A DNA stretch of 64,000 nt, from assembly GCA_964462685.1 (NCBI GenBank), contig CAYWYR010000013.1:33701-97700 (forward strand). The letters run 5' to 3'. The notes under the pieces are model-generated. The model was given only the letters and a program-made list of their open reading frames with translations, was not told the origin of the DNA and did not search any database. The DNA is from CAYWYR01 sp964462685. GTDB taxonomy: Bacteria; Bacteroidota; Ignavibacteria; Kapaibacteriales; UBA2268. The translations under genes were made by a program, and so were the position numbers. This document shows positions 1 through 9,358 of the stretch, one piece after another; position 1 is the first letter of the stretch; each line of letters begins with the position of its first letter.

Positions 1-1
1 A

Positions 2-970
2 GGTGGCCCACCACTTGTAAAAGCTGCCACGGGTGAGGAAGTTACCGCCGAAGAACTAGGCGGTGCTGATGTGCATACGAAAATTTCCGGTGTGGCAGAT
101 CATTTAGCAAAGAACGATGAGCATGCTCTGCTTATCACTCGTGATATAGTTGAGAATTTCGGTAGGCACGATAAAGATAAGTTAGATTTTGCTACCCCTG
201 AAGAGCCACTCTATGATATTGATGAGATATACGGAGTCCTGCCTGATAACATCAAGAAACCTTTTGATATCAAAGAGATAATAGCCAGATTGGTCGATGG
301 AAGCAGGTTTCAGGAGTTCAAGGAAGAATACGGCAAAACCTTAGTAACAGGTTTTGCGAGGATCAAAGGTTATCCAGTCGGGATTATAGGAAACAACGGA
401 GTGCTTTTCGGTGAATCATCACTTAAAGGAGCGCACTTTGTGGAATTATGCGCGACTAGGAAAATACCTCTGCTGTTCCTTCAGAACATTACCGGCTTTA
501 TGGTAGGCAAAAAATATGAACACGGCGCGATCGCCAGCCACGGGGCTAAGATGGTTCATGCAGTTGCCAATGCGGCTGTACCTAAACTTACTCTGATAGT
601 TGCTGGTAGCTACGGGGCGGGAAATTATGCGATGTGCGGCCGCGGATACGATCCCAACTTTCTTTGGATGTGGCCAAACGGAAAGATCTCAGTTATGGGA
701 GGCGAACAAGCTGCTACAGTACTGTCGGAAGTGAAGATAAGGCAGCTCGAAAAAGAAGGCAAGCAGCTTTCAGCCAAAGAAATCGATGAAATAAAGCAAC
801 CAATTCTTGACCTTTACGAAGAGCAGGCAAGCCCCTATTACTCTACGGCTAGATTATGGGACGACGGCATAATAACTCCTAAAGATACTCGTGAGACTAT
901 CGCTTTAGCATTATCCGCTGCTCTAAATAAGCATATACCGAAAACAGAATTCGGTATTTTCAGGATGTAA
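2..970 (+). CDS. acyl-CoA carboxylase carboxyltransferase (beta) subunit, methylcrotonyl-CoA type, 5' truncated by window
   Basis: The reading frame is open from base 2, so the gene starts outside the window; 322 residues are present, whereas methylcrotonyl-CoA carboxylase beta subunits have roughly 535. The visible part begins with GGPPLVKAATGEE, followed by GGADVHT and SGVADHLA, and later shows GAGNYAMCGRGYDP, FLWMWPNGKISVMGGEQAA and a C-terminal FGIFRM; these are signature blocks of the MCC beta branch of the biotin-dependent carboxyltransferase family. The enzyme transfers the carboxyl group from carboxybiotin to an acyl-CoA, probably 3-methylcrotonyl-CoA in leucine breakdown. Propionyl- or geranyl-CoA carboxylase are the main alternatives, because the biotin-carrying alpha subunit is not in the window. 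The next gene is convergent. Confidence 0.93.
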   Translation, partial: GGPPLVKAATGEEVTAEELGGADVHTKISGVADHLAKNDEHALLITRDIVENFGRHDKDKLDFATPEEPLYDIDEIYGVLPDNIKKPFDIKEIIARLVDGSRFQEFKEEYGKTLVTGFARIKGYPVGIIGNNGVLFGESSLKGAHFVELCATRKIPLLFLQNITGFMVGKKYEHGAIASHGAKMVHAVANAAVPKLTLIVAGSYGAGNYAMCGRGYDPNFLWMWPNGKISVMGGEQAATVLSEVKIRQLEKEGKQLSAKEIDEIKQPILDLYEEQASPYYSTARLWDDGIITPKDTRETIALALSAALNKHIPKTEFGIFRM

Positions 971-1048
971 ATTCTGTGATAGTTGTATTTAGAAAGGATA
1001 TATAGTTATCGGTCACCAAATCAACCTGCAATCAGAAAGCTGATCACA

Positions 1049-3175
1049 CTATACTACTAAAGTGTTTTCTGTTTCTGCCTCAAAATCAGGTGAACTTTCA
1101 GTCCCTATTGGTATCGTAATGATAAACGTAGTGCCCTTTCCTTCTTCACTCTCCACTTCTATTGTTCCGCCGTGTCTTTCGATAAATTCCCTTACAAGCA
1201 CCAGCCCGAGCCCGGTACCGTGTTCTTGCCTGGTTCCTGGAGTTGATTTATTATTCCCCACGGTAAACAGATTTTCAATTCTATCCTTCGAAATACCGAT
1301 ACCTGTATCCTTTATTGAAATGGTATATTGATCTTCGATCGCGTCAAAATAAATCGATACTCTACCATTATCAGGCGTATATTTAATAGCGTTACTGATC
1401 AGGTTTCTTATCGCGGTACTCATCATCCCTGCATCGCAGTAAATCTGTGAGTTATCTGGCACATTGGAGTGTATGCTGATATTTTTCTGATCGGCCTGCC
1501 CTTTCAGGGTATCCATTGTATATTTAACGATATCATCAAACCTATTGATCGAAGGATTATAAGGGATCGTGCCCCTTTGGGATTGAGACCATGTAAGCAG
1601 ATCATCTAGAAGTTTCTTCAAGTTGAAAGATGATAATCTCAGTTCATAAAGAAAAGCCTGAATCTCTTTCTTAGTGAACTCCTCATAATTCTCAGATAGC
1701 ATTTCAAGCGATTGCTTAAAGGCTGAAAACGGATTCTTGAGATCATGAGCGATTATAGAGAAAAACTTATCTTTAGTTGCGTTTAGTTGTTTCTGAGCAG
1801 CAAAAGAATCTTGAAGATCCGAGTTCAATATCTCTAATTCCTTTATTAGTTCTCGTCTACGCTTATAGAAGAATAAGAAAGTCATAATAAGAATCACAAG
1901 AAAAAACACAGCTACAAGGCTTCCATAAAACAGGTTCGTTTTTGCTCTGCTTTCAGCTTCCAAAATTTCGATGTTAGCATCCTGCTTGGCTAAATCTATT
2001 TCATAATCATAGCTTTTTATCCTATCGTTAACTAATTCTTCAAGTATTTGCTGTTTACTGCTATAGAATTCATCGTATAGTTCTAGTTTTTTCTCATCTG
2101 AAAGAAATTGTTTGAAAAACAGCATACCTTCAAGTGCGTTTACCATATAGTTTATATATCCAAATTCACGTGATATATCCAACATTCTTTCAAAGTGGTG
2201 AAGAGCTGCTAAGGTATCACTTTTGATAAGGAATGCTTTGGCCAGTGACTCATGGGTGATTATTCTCTCAAGATTGTAGTTTACATTTTTTGAAACCTCC
2301 AGCCCTAATCTACCATAGTATATAGCCGAATCTATATAGGGTTCGTTTAACATTTCCGAATCGTTGCTTCCAGCATCTTTAAAGGTCACAGATGTAAAAC
2401 GAAGCATGCTTGAAAGAAAGAAACTATCTTGATAATCATTGTATTCATATTCATCGAGAACTTTTTTCATTGTTTGGATAGCTTTCCCAGGCTGATCTGT
2501 CTTTAAATATGACAATGGTGTATAACTAAGTGCTCGATAATAATCACGCATATTGCCGAGCTCAAGGTAAATATCTGCGGCCTTCTCTGCATAATCTAAG
2601 GATTTTTTGAAATCTCCCAGCATTCCGTTAGATGTAGATATATTTGTATATGTATGAGCCAATACATCTTTATGCCGTGGTATTTTTATTACAGCTTCAA
2701 CAGCTTCCCCATAATACTCAAGTGATTTCACGAAATTATTTGTCTTTCTGTGGGCGTAACCTATATCGTTCAGACTATAGGCTATGGCTCCATAGTCTTC
2801 AAGTTCGATAGCTACGTCAAGAGCTTTTTTATAATATTTGGTAGCCGTAAAGTAAAATCCTTGATCGAAAAACAGGTTTGCTATTCTGTTGTAAGTTGAC
2901 TGGTGCTGGATACCTACAGGAAAATCATCGTGGATATTTAAAGCTGTATCTCCGTATTGATACCCTCTGTAGGGGTCTAAATGGCGATAGGCGTTTATAT
3001 AATCATTATAAAGATGTAGTAGATTGACATTATCGAGTTTTGTTCTGTCTATTTTGTCCAGACTATCAATAACCCCATTGCGCAAACCTGTGCTGCCTAA
3101 AGGAGGATCATTGGGATCAATAGAATAAACAAATACTGGAAGTATAATTAAAAAAGCGGTAATCGCAAATCGCAT
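1049..3175 (-). CDS. TPR-containing sensor histidine kinase
   Basis: A 708-residue membrane histidine kinase. An N-terminal signal sequence (residues 1-18) is followed by a long tetratricopeptide-like helical sensor region (about 50-400), a coiled-coil stretch, one membrane helix (about 414-437) and a kinase core. The H-box has His477 in FFSIIAHDLKNP, the N-box is NLISNAIKYT (about 591-600), G1 is DTGIGI (623-628) and G2 is GTGLGL, so it looks catalytically complete. The TPR part should lie in the periplasm and sense an unknown partner. No response regulator is adjacent, which is common for this architecture in Bacteroidota relatives. The gene stands between the carboxylase gene and recG, with 51 bases to recG. 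Confidence 0.9.
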   Translation of the reverse strand: MRFAITAFLIILPVFVYSIDPNDPPLGSTGLRNGVIDSLDKIDRTKLDNVNLLHLYNDYINAYRHLDPYRGYQYGDTALNIHDDFPVGIQHQSTYNRIANLFFDQGFYFTATKYYKKALDVAIELEDYGAIAYSLNDIGYAHRKTNNFVKSLEYYGEAVEAVIKIPRHKDVLAHTYTNISTSNGMLGDFKKSLDYAEKAADIYLELGNMRDYYRALSYTPLSYLKTDQPGKAIQTMKKVLDEYEYNDYQDSFFLSSMLRFTSVTFKDAGSNDSEMLNEPYIDSAIYYGRLGLEVSKNVNYNLERIITHESLAKAFLIKSDTLAALHHFERMLDISREFGYINYMVNALEGMLFFKQFLSDEKKLELYDEFYSSKQQILEELVNDRIKSYDYEIDLAKQDANIEILEAESRAKTNLFYGSLVAVFFLVILIMTFLFFYKRRRELIKELEILNSDLQDSFAAQKQLNATKDKFFSIIAHDLKNPFSAFKQSLEMLSENYEEFTKKEIQAFLYELRLSSFNLKKLLDDLLTWSQSQRGTIPYNPSINRFDDIVKYTMDTLKGQADQKNISIHSNVPDNSQIYCDAGMMSTAIRNLISNAIKYTPDNGRVSIYFDAIEDQYTISIKDTGIGISKDRIENLFTVGNNKSTPGTRQEHGTGLGLVLVREFIERHGGTIEVESEEGKGTTFIITIPIGTESSPDFEAETENTLVV

Positions 3176-3226
3176 CTTCAGCTTTCTTTGTGGATATAAT
3201 TTGGTAAGATATCGAAATTATTTCAG

Positions 3227-5482
3227 CTAAGCAATATCAATTTTACTATTCCCGGAAATAGAGGTGATTTTTTCAATATATGGCTGGTATTCGCTATAAC
3301 TTTTAGCATTATTATAGATTTCCGCTACATCGTTTCTAGCGTTTTGGATTATCTCTAAATCGCTTTTAAGGTCTATGAACTTGAAATTCGGCATCCCGGA
3401 CTGCCTCACCCCGAGAATATCCCCTGGGCCTCTGAGTTCAAGGTCTTTCTCTGATATATAAAAACCGTCGTTGGATTCCTCCATAACTCTAAGCCTTTGC
3501 TTGGCAGTCGGTTCTTCAATATTCTCATTGTTTGTGAATAGACTGCTGTTTTTATCTGTACTTATGTTTTTTTCATGGGTAATGAGATAGCAGTAGGACT
3601 GTAAGTCACTCCTGCCGACCCTACCGCGCAACTGGTGGAGCTGAGATAGACCGAATCTTTCGGCATGGTTGATAATCATCACCGTGGCCTCGGTAATATC
3701 TATCCCCACTTCTATAACGGTAGTAGATATCAGCACATCGAATTCCCCTTTCTTGAAGGCTTTCATAATAGTGTCTTTCTCCTCTGAGCTCATCCTACCA
3801 TGCAATACCTTTGTCTTATCTGAACCGAATACCGATGAAACATCTTCGAATGCTTTTTCCACTGATACCAGATCAAGTTTATCGCTATCTTCCACCAATG
3901 GATAAAGCATGAAAATCTTATGTCCATTTCTGATCTCATTTTTACAGAACTGATAAACTTCTGCCCTACTACCCTCAGATACAACTTGGGTAATGATAGG
4001 TTTTCGGTTGCTGGGTTTAGTCTTGATAAATGATAGATCAAGATCGCCATATGCAGATAGAGATATTGTTCTCGGTATCGGGGTGGCAGACATTAGAAGG
4101 GTGTGAGGTTCAAACTCCTTTTCGCCAGAGAGGCTATTCTTCTGTAAAGATTCCTTAGCCATTGATTTGAGCGTCGCTCGCTGTTCGACCCCGAATCTAT
4201 GCTGCTCGTCAATTACGATATATGCCAATCTACTGTATTTTACTTTTTCCTGAAATAGTGCATGCGTTCCTATAATAATATCAGCTTGCCCTGAAGCTAC
4301 CGCCGAGTGGGACTTTCTCTTGTTCTTGGCCTTGATACCACCTGTCAGAAGTTCGACTCCAATATCGGTATCTCTCAGGTAACCGAGAAAGGATTTATAA
4401 TGCTGTTCAGCTAGAATCTCAGTAGGCGCCAGAAGTATGGACTGATAGCCGCTATCGGTTGCCATAAGCATAGTAAGAAGCGCGACCAGAGTCTTGCCCG
4501 CCCCAACGTCCCCTTGAAGCAATCTATTCATAGGTTTACCTTTTTTCAGATCTGCACCTATCTCTCTCAATACTTTTTTCTGGTCTGATGTAAGCTCAAA
4601 AGGAAGAGCATCATAAACCTTTCTGGCTGTGGCGCTTGCTGGCTCTACAACAGGGGCTTGAGTAGATATTTTGGAAATAGAGTTATGCTTCAATACCAAT
4701 AAGAAATCAAAAATCTCCTGATATTTGAATCTTTTTACAGACCTTTCAAGAGAATCAGAATCATCCGGAAAATGCATATTCCGAATCGAGTAGGATAAAT
4801 GGGACAGATCCCTAATAGCAAGTAATCCCGCTGGAAAGTCATCTTTTATATCAGCAATAAGTGAATCTATTACTGCTTTTATCAGCTTCTGAAGGTAAAG
4901 GTTCGTGAGCCCTGCTTTTGTCATAGACTCCTTCAAATGATATCTTGGCATTAGTTTATCACTCGACTCCGAGTCGCCTTTTTCATCTGGCTCCGCGGAA
5001 TCACTTATCGAACCGATTTCATCTTTAGTCGCTAATCTATAATTAGGGTGAGCGAGCTGTAGCCCATATTTTGTTTTGGTCGGTTTGCCGGTAAAAGTAT
5101 AATACCCGTCTTTTTTCAGCGCAGTTTTGTGATAGGCAGCTCTATTGAAAAACACCGCTTCAGCCCTGTTTGATAAGCCATCCTTTATAGTTGCGGCAAC
5201 CATACTTCTGCCGCCTCTGAGCCGCCTTTCATTTACGGTAGCCACCCTCGCGGTTATCACTATTTCTTTTTTTTCCCATTCACTGTTTTCAAGCTTTTGG
5301 GCTATGTCTTTAAAGCTATCTTGTTTTGATTTGGCGGTATGGCCTATGGGAAAGTAGTAAAGCAGGTCACGTGCTGTATAAATATTCTCTTTGTTTAGAA
5401 TGTTGGCACGGTGCGGACCTATACCAGGAAGGTAAGTGATATCTGTATCGGGCGCTATATCTAATTTGGCTGCCAGTAAAAT
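3227..5482 (-). CDS. recG: ATP-dependent DNA helicase RecG (non-canonical start)
   Basis: RecG remodels stalled replication forks and branched DNA. Visible motifs are the wedge/OB region at the N terminus, Walker A GDVGAGKT (about 324-331), DEQH followed by RFGVEQR (425-428), and RGRVGRSDLQ and GDILGVRQSG near the C terminus, all typical of RecG. The only ATG/GTG/TTG in frame is GTG at 5260, but 74 further open codons upstream encode a family-typical segment with YLPGIGPHRANIL and ARDLLYYFP. The true start must therefore lie between 5489 and about 5440. ATT at 5482 is used here as a placeholder and CTG at 5476 is an alternative. An acidic insert near residues 160-175 is unusual. The upstream gene stops at 5498. 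Confidence 0.88.
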   Translation of the reverse strand: MLLAAKLDIAPDTDITYLPGIGPHRANILNKENIYTARDLLYYFPIGHTAKSKQDSFKDIAQKLENSEWEKKEIVITARVATVNERRLRGGRSMVAATIKDGLSNRAEAVFFNRAAYHKTALKKDGYYTFTGKPTKTKYGLQLAHPNYRLATKDEIGSISDSAEPDEKGDSESSDKLMPRYHLKESMTKAGLTNLYLQKLIKAVIDSLIADIKDDFPAGLLAIRDLSHLSYSIRNMHFPDDSDSLERSVKRFKYQEIFDFLLVLKHNSISKISTQAPVVEPASATARKVYDALPFELTSDQKKVLREIGADLKKGKPMNRLLQGDVGAGKTLVALLTMLMATDSGYQSILLAPTEILAEQHYKSFLGYLRDTDIGVELLTGGIKAKNKRKSHSAVASGQADIIIGTHALFQEKVKYSRLAYIVIDEQHRFGVEQRATLKSMAKESLQKNSLSGEKEFEPHTLLMSATPIPRTISLSAYGDLDLSFIKTKPSNRKPIITQVVSEGSRAEVYQFCKNEIRNGHKIFMLYPLVEDSDKLDLVSVEKAFEDVSSVFGSDKTKVLHGRMSSEEKDTIMKAFKKGEFDVLISTTVIEVGIDITEATVMIINHAERFGLSQLHQLRGRVGRSDLQSYCYLITHEKNISTDKNSSLFTNNENIEEPTAKQRLRVMEESNDGFYISEKDLELRGPGDILGVRQSGMPNFKFIDLKSDLEIIQNARNDVAEIYNNAKSYSEYQPYIEKITSISGNSKIDIA

Positions 5483-5497
5483 CGAGTATTAATTATA

Positions 5498-6046
5498 TCA
5501 ATCCTGAATATCACCTAGATATGAATAGACTTTATTCTTTTCACTCTGTGATAACTCTATTTCATTCAAAATGAAAAGAAGAGCGTTTTCAAGGATTTCT
5601 CTATCGTAATTTTTAGACTGTTCAGGATATACTTTGAGTATTTTTTTCAAAGCCACCTCCGCATCCTCGCCTTTACCTAAGAAAAAAGGCATATGATAGC
5701 AGGTAGAGCCATATATAAAAAGCGATTCAAGGTTGTCAGGGTCTTTTTTCAGTCCGCTTTCCATTATCTCTATGCCTTTATTAGCATACTCTAGTTTTGA
5801 GCCAGGCCAAAGAACATGCAACGCCCTCATAGCCGTTAGCGAGCCGATATAAATATCAGAAACACCCTCGTACCTTTTATTCTTTTTTACATTAGAGAAA
5901 TACTGTTCAGCAATATCTATAAAATCACCGTTCTCAACAGCTTTATAGTATTCCTTTCTGGCTTTTTCAAGAGGATCGTTTGATAGACTTGGGGTTGCTG
6001 ACGCAATGCAAAAAGACATTACAAATGTCAAAAATAAACTTTTCAT
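5498..6046 (-). CDS. small secreted protein of unknown function with helical repeats
   Basis: A 182-residue protein with a clear N-terminal signal peptide (about 1-22, hydrophobic core then SATPSLS). The mature part is helical and TPR-like: paired helices with GIEIMESGLKKDPDNLE, then a cysteine-containing YGSTCYHMPFFLGKG and a segment with LKKILKVYP. I do not recognise a named family. It lies 13 bases downstream of the lycopene cyclase gene on the same strand and 15 bases before the RecG frame, so it is probably co-transcribed with crtZ and the cyclase. A direct role in carotenoid synthesis is not shown. Confidence 0.7.
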   Translation of the reverse strand: MKSLFLTFVMSFCIASATPSLSNDPLEKARKEYYKAVENGDFIDIAEQYFSNVKKNKRYEGVSDIYIGSLTAMRALHVLWPGSKLEYANKGIEIMESGLKKDPDNLESLFIYGSTCYHMPFFLGKGEDAEVALKKILKVYPEQSKNYDREILENALLFILNEIELSQSEKNKVYSYLGDIQD

Positions 6047-6059
6047 AAAATAAATATAC

Positions 6060-6797
6060 TTAATCTCTACTAAGTGAACCGACCGAACTACTCCTTTTGC
6101 TACGCTCCGAAATATACAATTCGTTACCTACCTCGCCTTTATCTCTATCACTGATATAATAACCGCAAACCAAAAGAAGTAGCAACATCCCATAGAACCC
6201 GTCTTCAAAAGGAATAGTACCTAATCGGAAATCCATATTCTGCTCGTTATCATATAATACGACTGGCATTGCCGTCAGGATACCATTGACGATAAAAAAA
6301 GGTATCAAGCATATAGCCCAACCAATGTAGAATTTACCCAGCCATTTTGCTTTTTCAATAAATTCGAAATAAACGAGAGTTACAGTTAGAAGCGAAAAAG
6401 TGGTAAGCGTATAAATTCTATCATGAAAAATGACTATCAAGGGAAGGAGTACCGCTATTAGTGCAAGTGAGACAGGAGTAGAGTTAACGTTTTTGCCTTT
6501 CATGAAATAAAAGACATTTTCAATGATAAACACACAGGCAAAAGGCACACAAACAAAGAACATCCATTCTTCAATCGGTAGCCCCAACAGAGTAGGACCG
6601 AGAAAGTAATCCGGATTGAATGACCAAATACCTCTGGCTGTGAATATCACATCCCAAATTATAAAAAACAAGGCCGGGAGTGTTACAGATAAAAAAAATC
6701 TTTTCCAGTTCGAGAAAAAGTTGATCTTCTTCTCAAAACTCATTATGGCTGGCCCCAATAAGGTAAACAGCATAAGCGCCATGTAAAGCCAAGTCAT
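6060..6797 (-). CDS. crtYcd: lycopene cyclase, CrtYc-CrtYd fused membrane type
   Basis: A 245-residue integral membrane protein with about six or seven helices, matching the lycopene cyclase domain family (the CrtYc/CrtYd type, fused in one chain here). Recognisable are a duplicated pattern of helices, FFIIWDVIFTARGIWSFNP and GLPIEEWMFFVCVPFAC; the PxEE motif is typical of the active region. It should close one or both ends of lycopene into beta-ionone rings in the inner membrane. Its start overlaps the stop of crtZ by four bases (ATGA), so the two are translationally coupled. Whether it makes mono- or bicyclic products cannot be read from sequence; the cruF and crtD-like genes elsewhere suggest monocyclic. 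Confidence 0.9.
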   Translation of the reverse strand: MTWLYMALMLFTLLGPAIMSFEKKINFFSNWKRFFLSVTLPALFFIIWDVIFTARGIWSFNPDYFLGPTLLGLPIEEWMFFVCVPFACVFIIENVFYFMKGKNVNSTPVSLALIAVLLPLIVIFHDRIYTLTTFSLLTVTLVYFEFIEKAKWLGKFYIGWAICLIPFFIVNGILTAMPVVLYDNEQNMDFRLGTIPFEDGFYGMLLLLLVCGYYISDRDKGEVGNELYISERSKRSSSVGSLSRD

Positions 6798-7294
6798 GCT
6801 TTTTGGCCTTCTTTATTGACCTTGTTCATACTTTTCAAGTACTTAGGGTTAAATACCAGCAAACCGAATGACTCTCCATCTTCCTTTCCAATATGCTTAT
6901 GGTGAGCTTTATGAGCTCTTTCAATCGCTGCGAAATAGTTTTTCAGCGGCAGGGTGAACATAGCTTTTCTTAGCTTAGGGAATCTACGGTGAACCAGCAC
7001 TTCGTGGAATAAAAAATAGATCAGCCCATAGATAAGAATACCTGAACCCATCCCCAATAGAAAGGGATTTACAAATATCGCACCGAACATAAACCCGAGC
7101 CAGCTAGGCACAGCAAAGATCAAGAAGAAGTAATCGTTTTTCTGAAAGAAACCTTTATCTACTTTGTGGTGGTCCTCATGCAAAAACCAAAGGAAACCGT
7201 GCATCATATACTTATGTGCCCACCATGCCACAAACTCCATCGCCACGGCGAAAAACAGAGTAGATAGGATATATATGCCAATGAAGTCGTTCAT
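6794..7294 (-). CDS. crtZ: beta-carotene hydroxylase
   Basis: A 166-residue membrane di-iron hydroxylase. The histidine clusters of the fatty-acid hydroxylase/CrtZ family are complete: H27 and H32 (HKYMMH), H39, H42 and H43 (HEDHH), H97 and H102, and H128, H131 and H132 (HKAHH). It adds 3-hydroxyl groups to beta-ionone rings. It is first in the operon with the lycopene cyclase and is divergent from an ECF sigma factor gene across a 173-base intergenic region, so control of the carotenoid ring genes by that sigma factor is possible but unproven. Confidence 0.94.
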   Translation of the reverse strand: MNDFIGIYILSTLFFAVAMEFVAWWAHKYMMHGFLWFLHEDHHKVDKGFFQKNDYFFLIFAVPSWLGFMFGAIFVNPFLLGMGSGILIYGLIYFLFHEVLVHRRFPKLRKAMFTLPLKNYFAAIERAHKAHHKHIGKEDGESFGLLVFNPKYLKSMNKVNKEGQKA

Positions 7295-7467
7295 ATCGCA
7301 TCAGAAAAATAGTTCAATTTCAATTTATATAATATACCTGCATTTATCATAAACGTCGGCATTTTCCGATTATTCACAAAACAACAGAGTGCTACGTATA
7401 TAAAAGTGTGACAAAACGGCGTTTCGACTGTTATTATATATAATCAAAGCAAATCAGTATTGCCTAT

Positions 7468-8028
7468 ATGCCTGACTACAAAGATATGGACGATTTTAGA
7501 CTCTGGAAGGAATTCCGGGAGTCCGCCCAGTATCAAGAAGTCTTTGCACATATATACGATCGGCACAGCACAGTTGTTTATTCCTATTGCCTGAAGATTT
7601 TGGACTCTGCGGAAGCGGCACAGGACATCTTACAAGATGTTTTTACAAAGCTGTTTGAAAAACGCCAGACATATCAGGAAATGACAAATCTTCAGGGCTT
7701 TTTGATAAGGATAGCAAGAAATTACTGTCTGAACGCAAAGGCCAAGAAAATTGATAGGACTGATATCGAGGATGTGGTTATACCCCATTATGACAGCCCC
7801 TATTATAAGAAACAGCTCCGGGAAATACTTGACATGGCTATACAGGAGCTAAGAGACGAGTACAAGGAACCTCTGATCCTAAAGGAATACATGAATATGT
7901 CCTACAAGGAGATAGCGGAAGTACTTGATACATCCCTTGCGAAAGTCAGGGTCAGGATTTTCAGAGCGAAAAAGAAATTAAAAGAAAAACTCAGTCCTTA
8001 CTTGAAGGAACTTGATTCTATTGAATAG
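7468..8028 (+). CDS. ECF-family RNA polymerase sigma factor
   Basis: A 186-residue sigma-70 family protein of the extracytoplasmic-function type. Region 2 is visible around AAQDILQDVFTKLFEKR and FLIRIARNYCLNAK, and region 4 around EPLILKEYMNMSYKEIAEVL followed by VRVRIFRAKKKLK. Its partner is the anti-sigma/beta-barrel protein beginning 32 bases downstream. The TA-rich region before the start may hold an autoregulated promoter. The target regulon is unknown; divergent crtZ is one candidate. Confidence 0.93.
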   Translation: MPDYKDMDDFRLWKEFRESAQYQEVFAHIYDRHSTVVYSYCLKILDSAEAAQDILQDVFTKLFEKRQTYQEMTNLQGFLIRIARNYCLNAKAKKIDRTDIEDVVIPHYDSPYYKKQLREILDMAIQELRDEYKEPLILKEYMNMSYKEIAEVLDTSLAKVRVRIFRAKKKLKEKLSPYLKELDSIE

Positions 8029-8060
8029 ATCAAAACCTGAGAGAAATGGAAGGATAAAAT

Positions 8061-9347
8061 ATGGATATGAACTTAAACAGTTTCCAATTAGGGAACAGCG
8101 AAAAAATCAGTGCTTTACTCGATGGTGAGCTAATGCAGGAAGAAGTGGGCGATCTGTTTCTCGACCTGCATAACGACCCGTCACTTCGAGAAGAGCTTTT
8201 CGATGACATACAGCTGCGCAATTTAGCACCCAAAACACTAACCCAGCCGCCTGTAGCTGTGAAGGAAGATATCCTTTCGGCAATAGCTGTAAACGCTACT
8301 ACAGGTACACCTGTTCTGCTGGAAAACAGCCTTCTTGCTGGGATAATATCTTCTGTTATGATTATCGCTGGAATTTGGGCGGGGAGTAATTATCAGAATA
8401 ATGATTTTGCGATCTTCGAATCTTCAAACGTCGGATCTGGGATATTATCGCAAAGCGATGAAGTTATCGATTTTGTATTGATGGACATTCCCCCGGAACC
8501 AGATAAAGTTACGATTCTCAATGATAATGCATCTGCTAACGAAGCGAATTATCCCAAAGCCAGCTCCAGCAACGGATATTCATCAAGCAACAATTTACCC
8601 AGTAACTTATCCAGAAGCTTATATGGTACGGATGCAGAGCAAAAACAAGAAAGTGCAAGTTTGAACACGGATAAGGGTTCTGAGACTATTTTTGAAACTT
8701 CACCAACTTCAACAAAACCTTTTCCGCAAAAAATCTCAATGGCAGATCTGGGCGGTACAAAGGTTATTTACGGTGGAGAAAGTGCATTGCTTACTAAAAG
8801 TTCAGCTTTTGAAAAGTTTACACCTATCTCTACTACTGACTTTGATCTGACCGGGAGTATCGATTTACCTATAATGTTTACAATCAGAGGTTTTAGTGCG
8901 GCGCAAAACGTAGATGTAGATGTTAACCGAGGATCAATCCCCGCCATTAATAATTTTGCTATAGGGGCATTATATAAGGTTGATGATAACTGGTCACTAG
9001 GGTTAGAAATCGGACAAGAAGATTACAATCAGCGGTTTGAGGGAATTGATAAAAACGACCGTGTATTTTACCAACAAGTACTGACAGCTCTGTGGGGTGG
9101 CGCATCGCTTAGATATGACAGTGGAAAAATCATAGGCGATAATATATCAATGTACTCTCAAGCCTTTGTAGGCGGAACACAGGTCGGCGCCATCGGCAGG
9201 GTTGGCACTGGTCTCGGGTTTAAGATATCGGACAAAATGGATATGAATTTAGGGGTAGAACTTAATAATCTATTCTATAGGCATCAGGAGAACAACTTTA
9301 ATACCACAAAGTACGGCGTGATGTACGGATTTACATATACACCATAA
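8061..9347 (+). CDS. anti-sigma factor fused to outer-membrane beta-barrel (dual membrane-spanning)
   Basis: A 428-residue protein directly after the ECF sigma gene, with a good ribosome site (GGAAGGA). Residues 1-75 form an acidic helical anti-sigma-like head with SALLDGELMQEEVGDLF. A single hydrophobic helix follows at about 90-107. Residues about 110-250 are Ser/Asn/Glu-rich and look disordered. From about 265 to the end the sequence alternates in beta-strand fashion with aromatic/glycine repeats (YSQAFVGGTQVGAIGRVGTG, NLGVELNNLFYR, YGVMYGFTY), as in small eight-stranded outer-membrane barrels. This predicts a cytoplasmic head, an inner-membrane helix, a periplasmic tether and an outer-membrane barrel in one chain. 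The same layout is known for the dual membrane-spanning anti-sigma (Dma) proteins described in Bacteroides. Confidence 0.8.
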   Translation: MDMNLNSFQLGNSEKISALLDGELMQEEVGDLFLDLHNDPSLREELFDDIQLRNLAPKTLTQPPVAVKEDILSAIAVNATTGTPVLLENSLLAGIISSVMIIAGIWAGSNYQNNDFAIFESSNVGSGILSQSDEVIDFVLMDIPPEPDKVTILNDNASANEANYPKASSSNGYSSSNNLPSNLSRSLYGTDAEQKQESASLNTDKGSETIFETSPTSTKPFPQKISMADLGGTKVIYGGESALLTKSSAFEKFTPISTTDFDLTGSIDLPIMFTIRGFSAAQNVDVDVNRGSIPAINNFAIGALYKVDDNWSLGLEIGQEDYNQRFEGIDKNDRVFYQQVLTALWGGASLRYDSGKIIGDNISMYSQAFVGGTQVGAIGRVGTGLGFKISDKMDMNLGVELNNLFYRHQENNFNTTKYGVMYGFTYTP

Positions 9348-9358
9348 AAGTTTAGGAA

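Noticed and set aside
3790..4050. An 86-codon minus-strand frame inside recG
   Set aside because: It lies wholly within the recG coding sequence in another frame and has no recognisable protein features.
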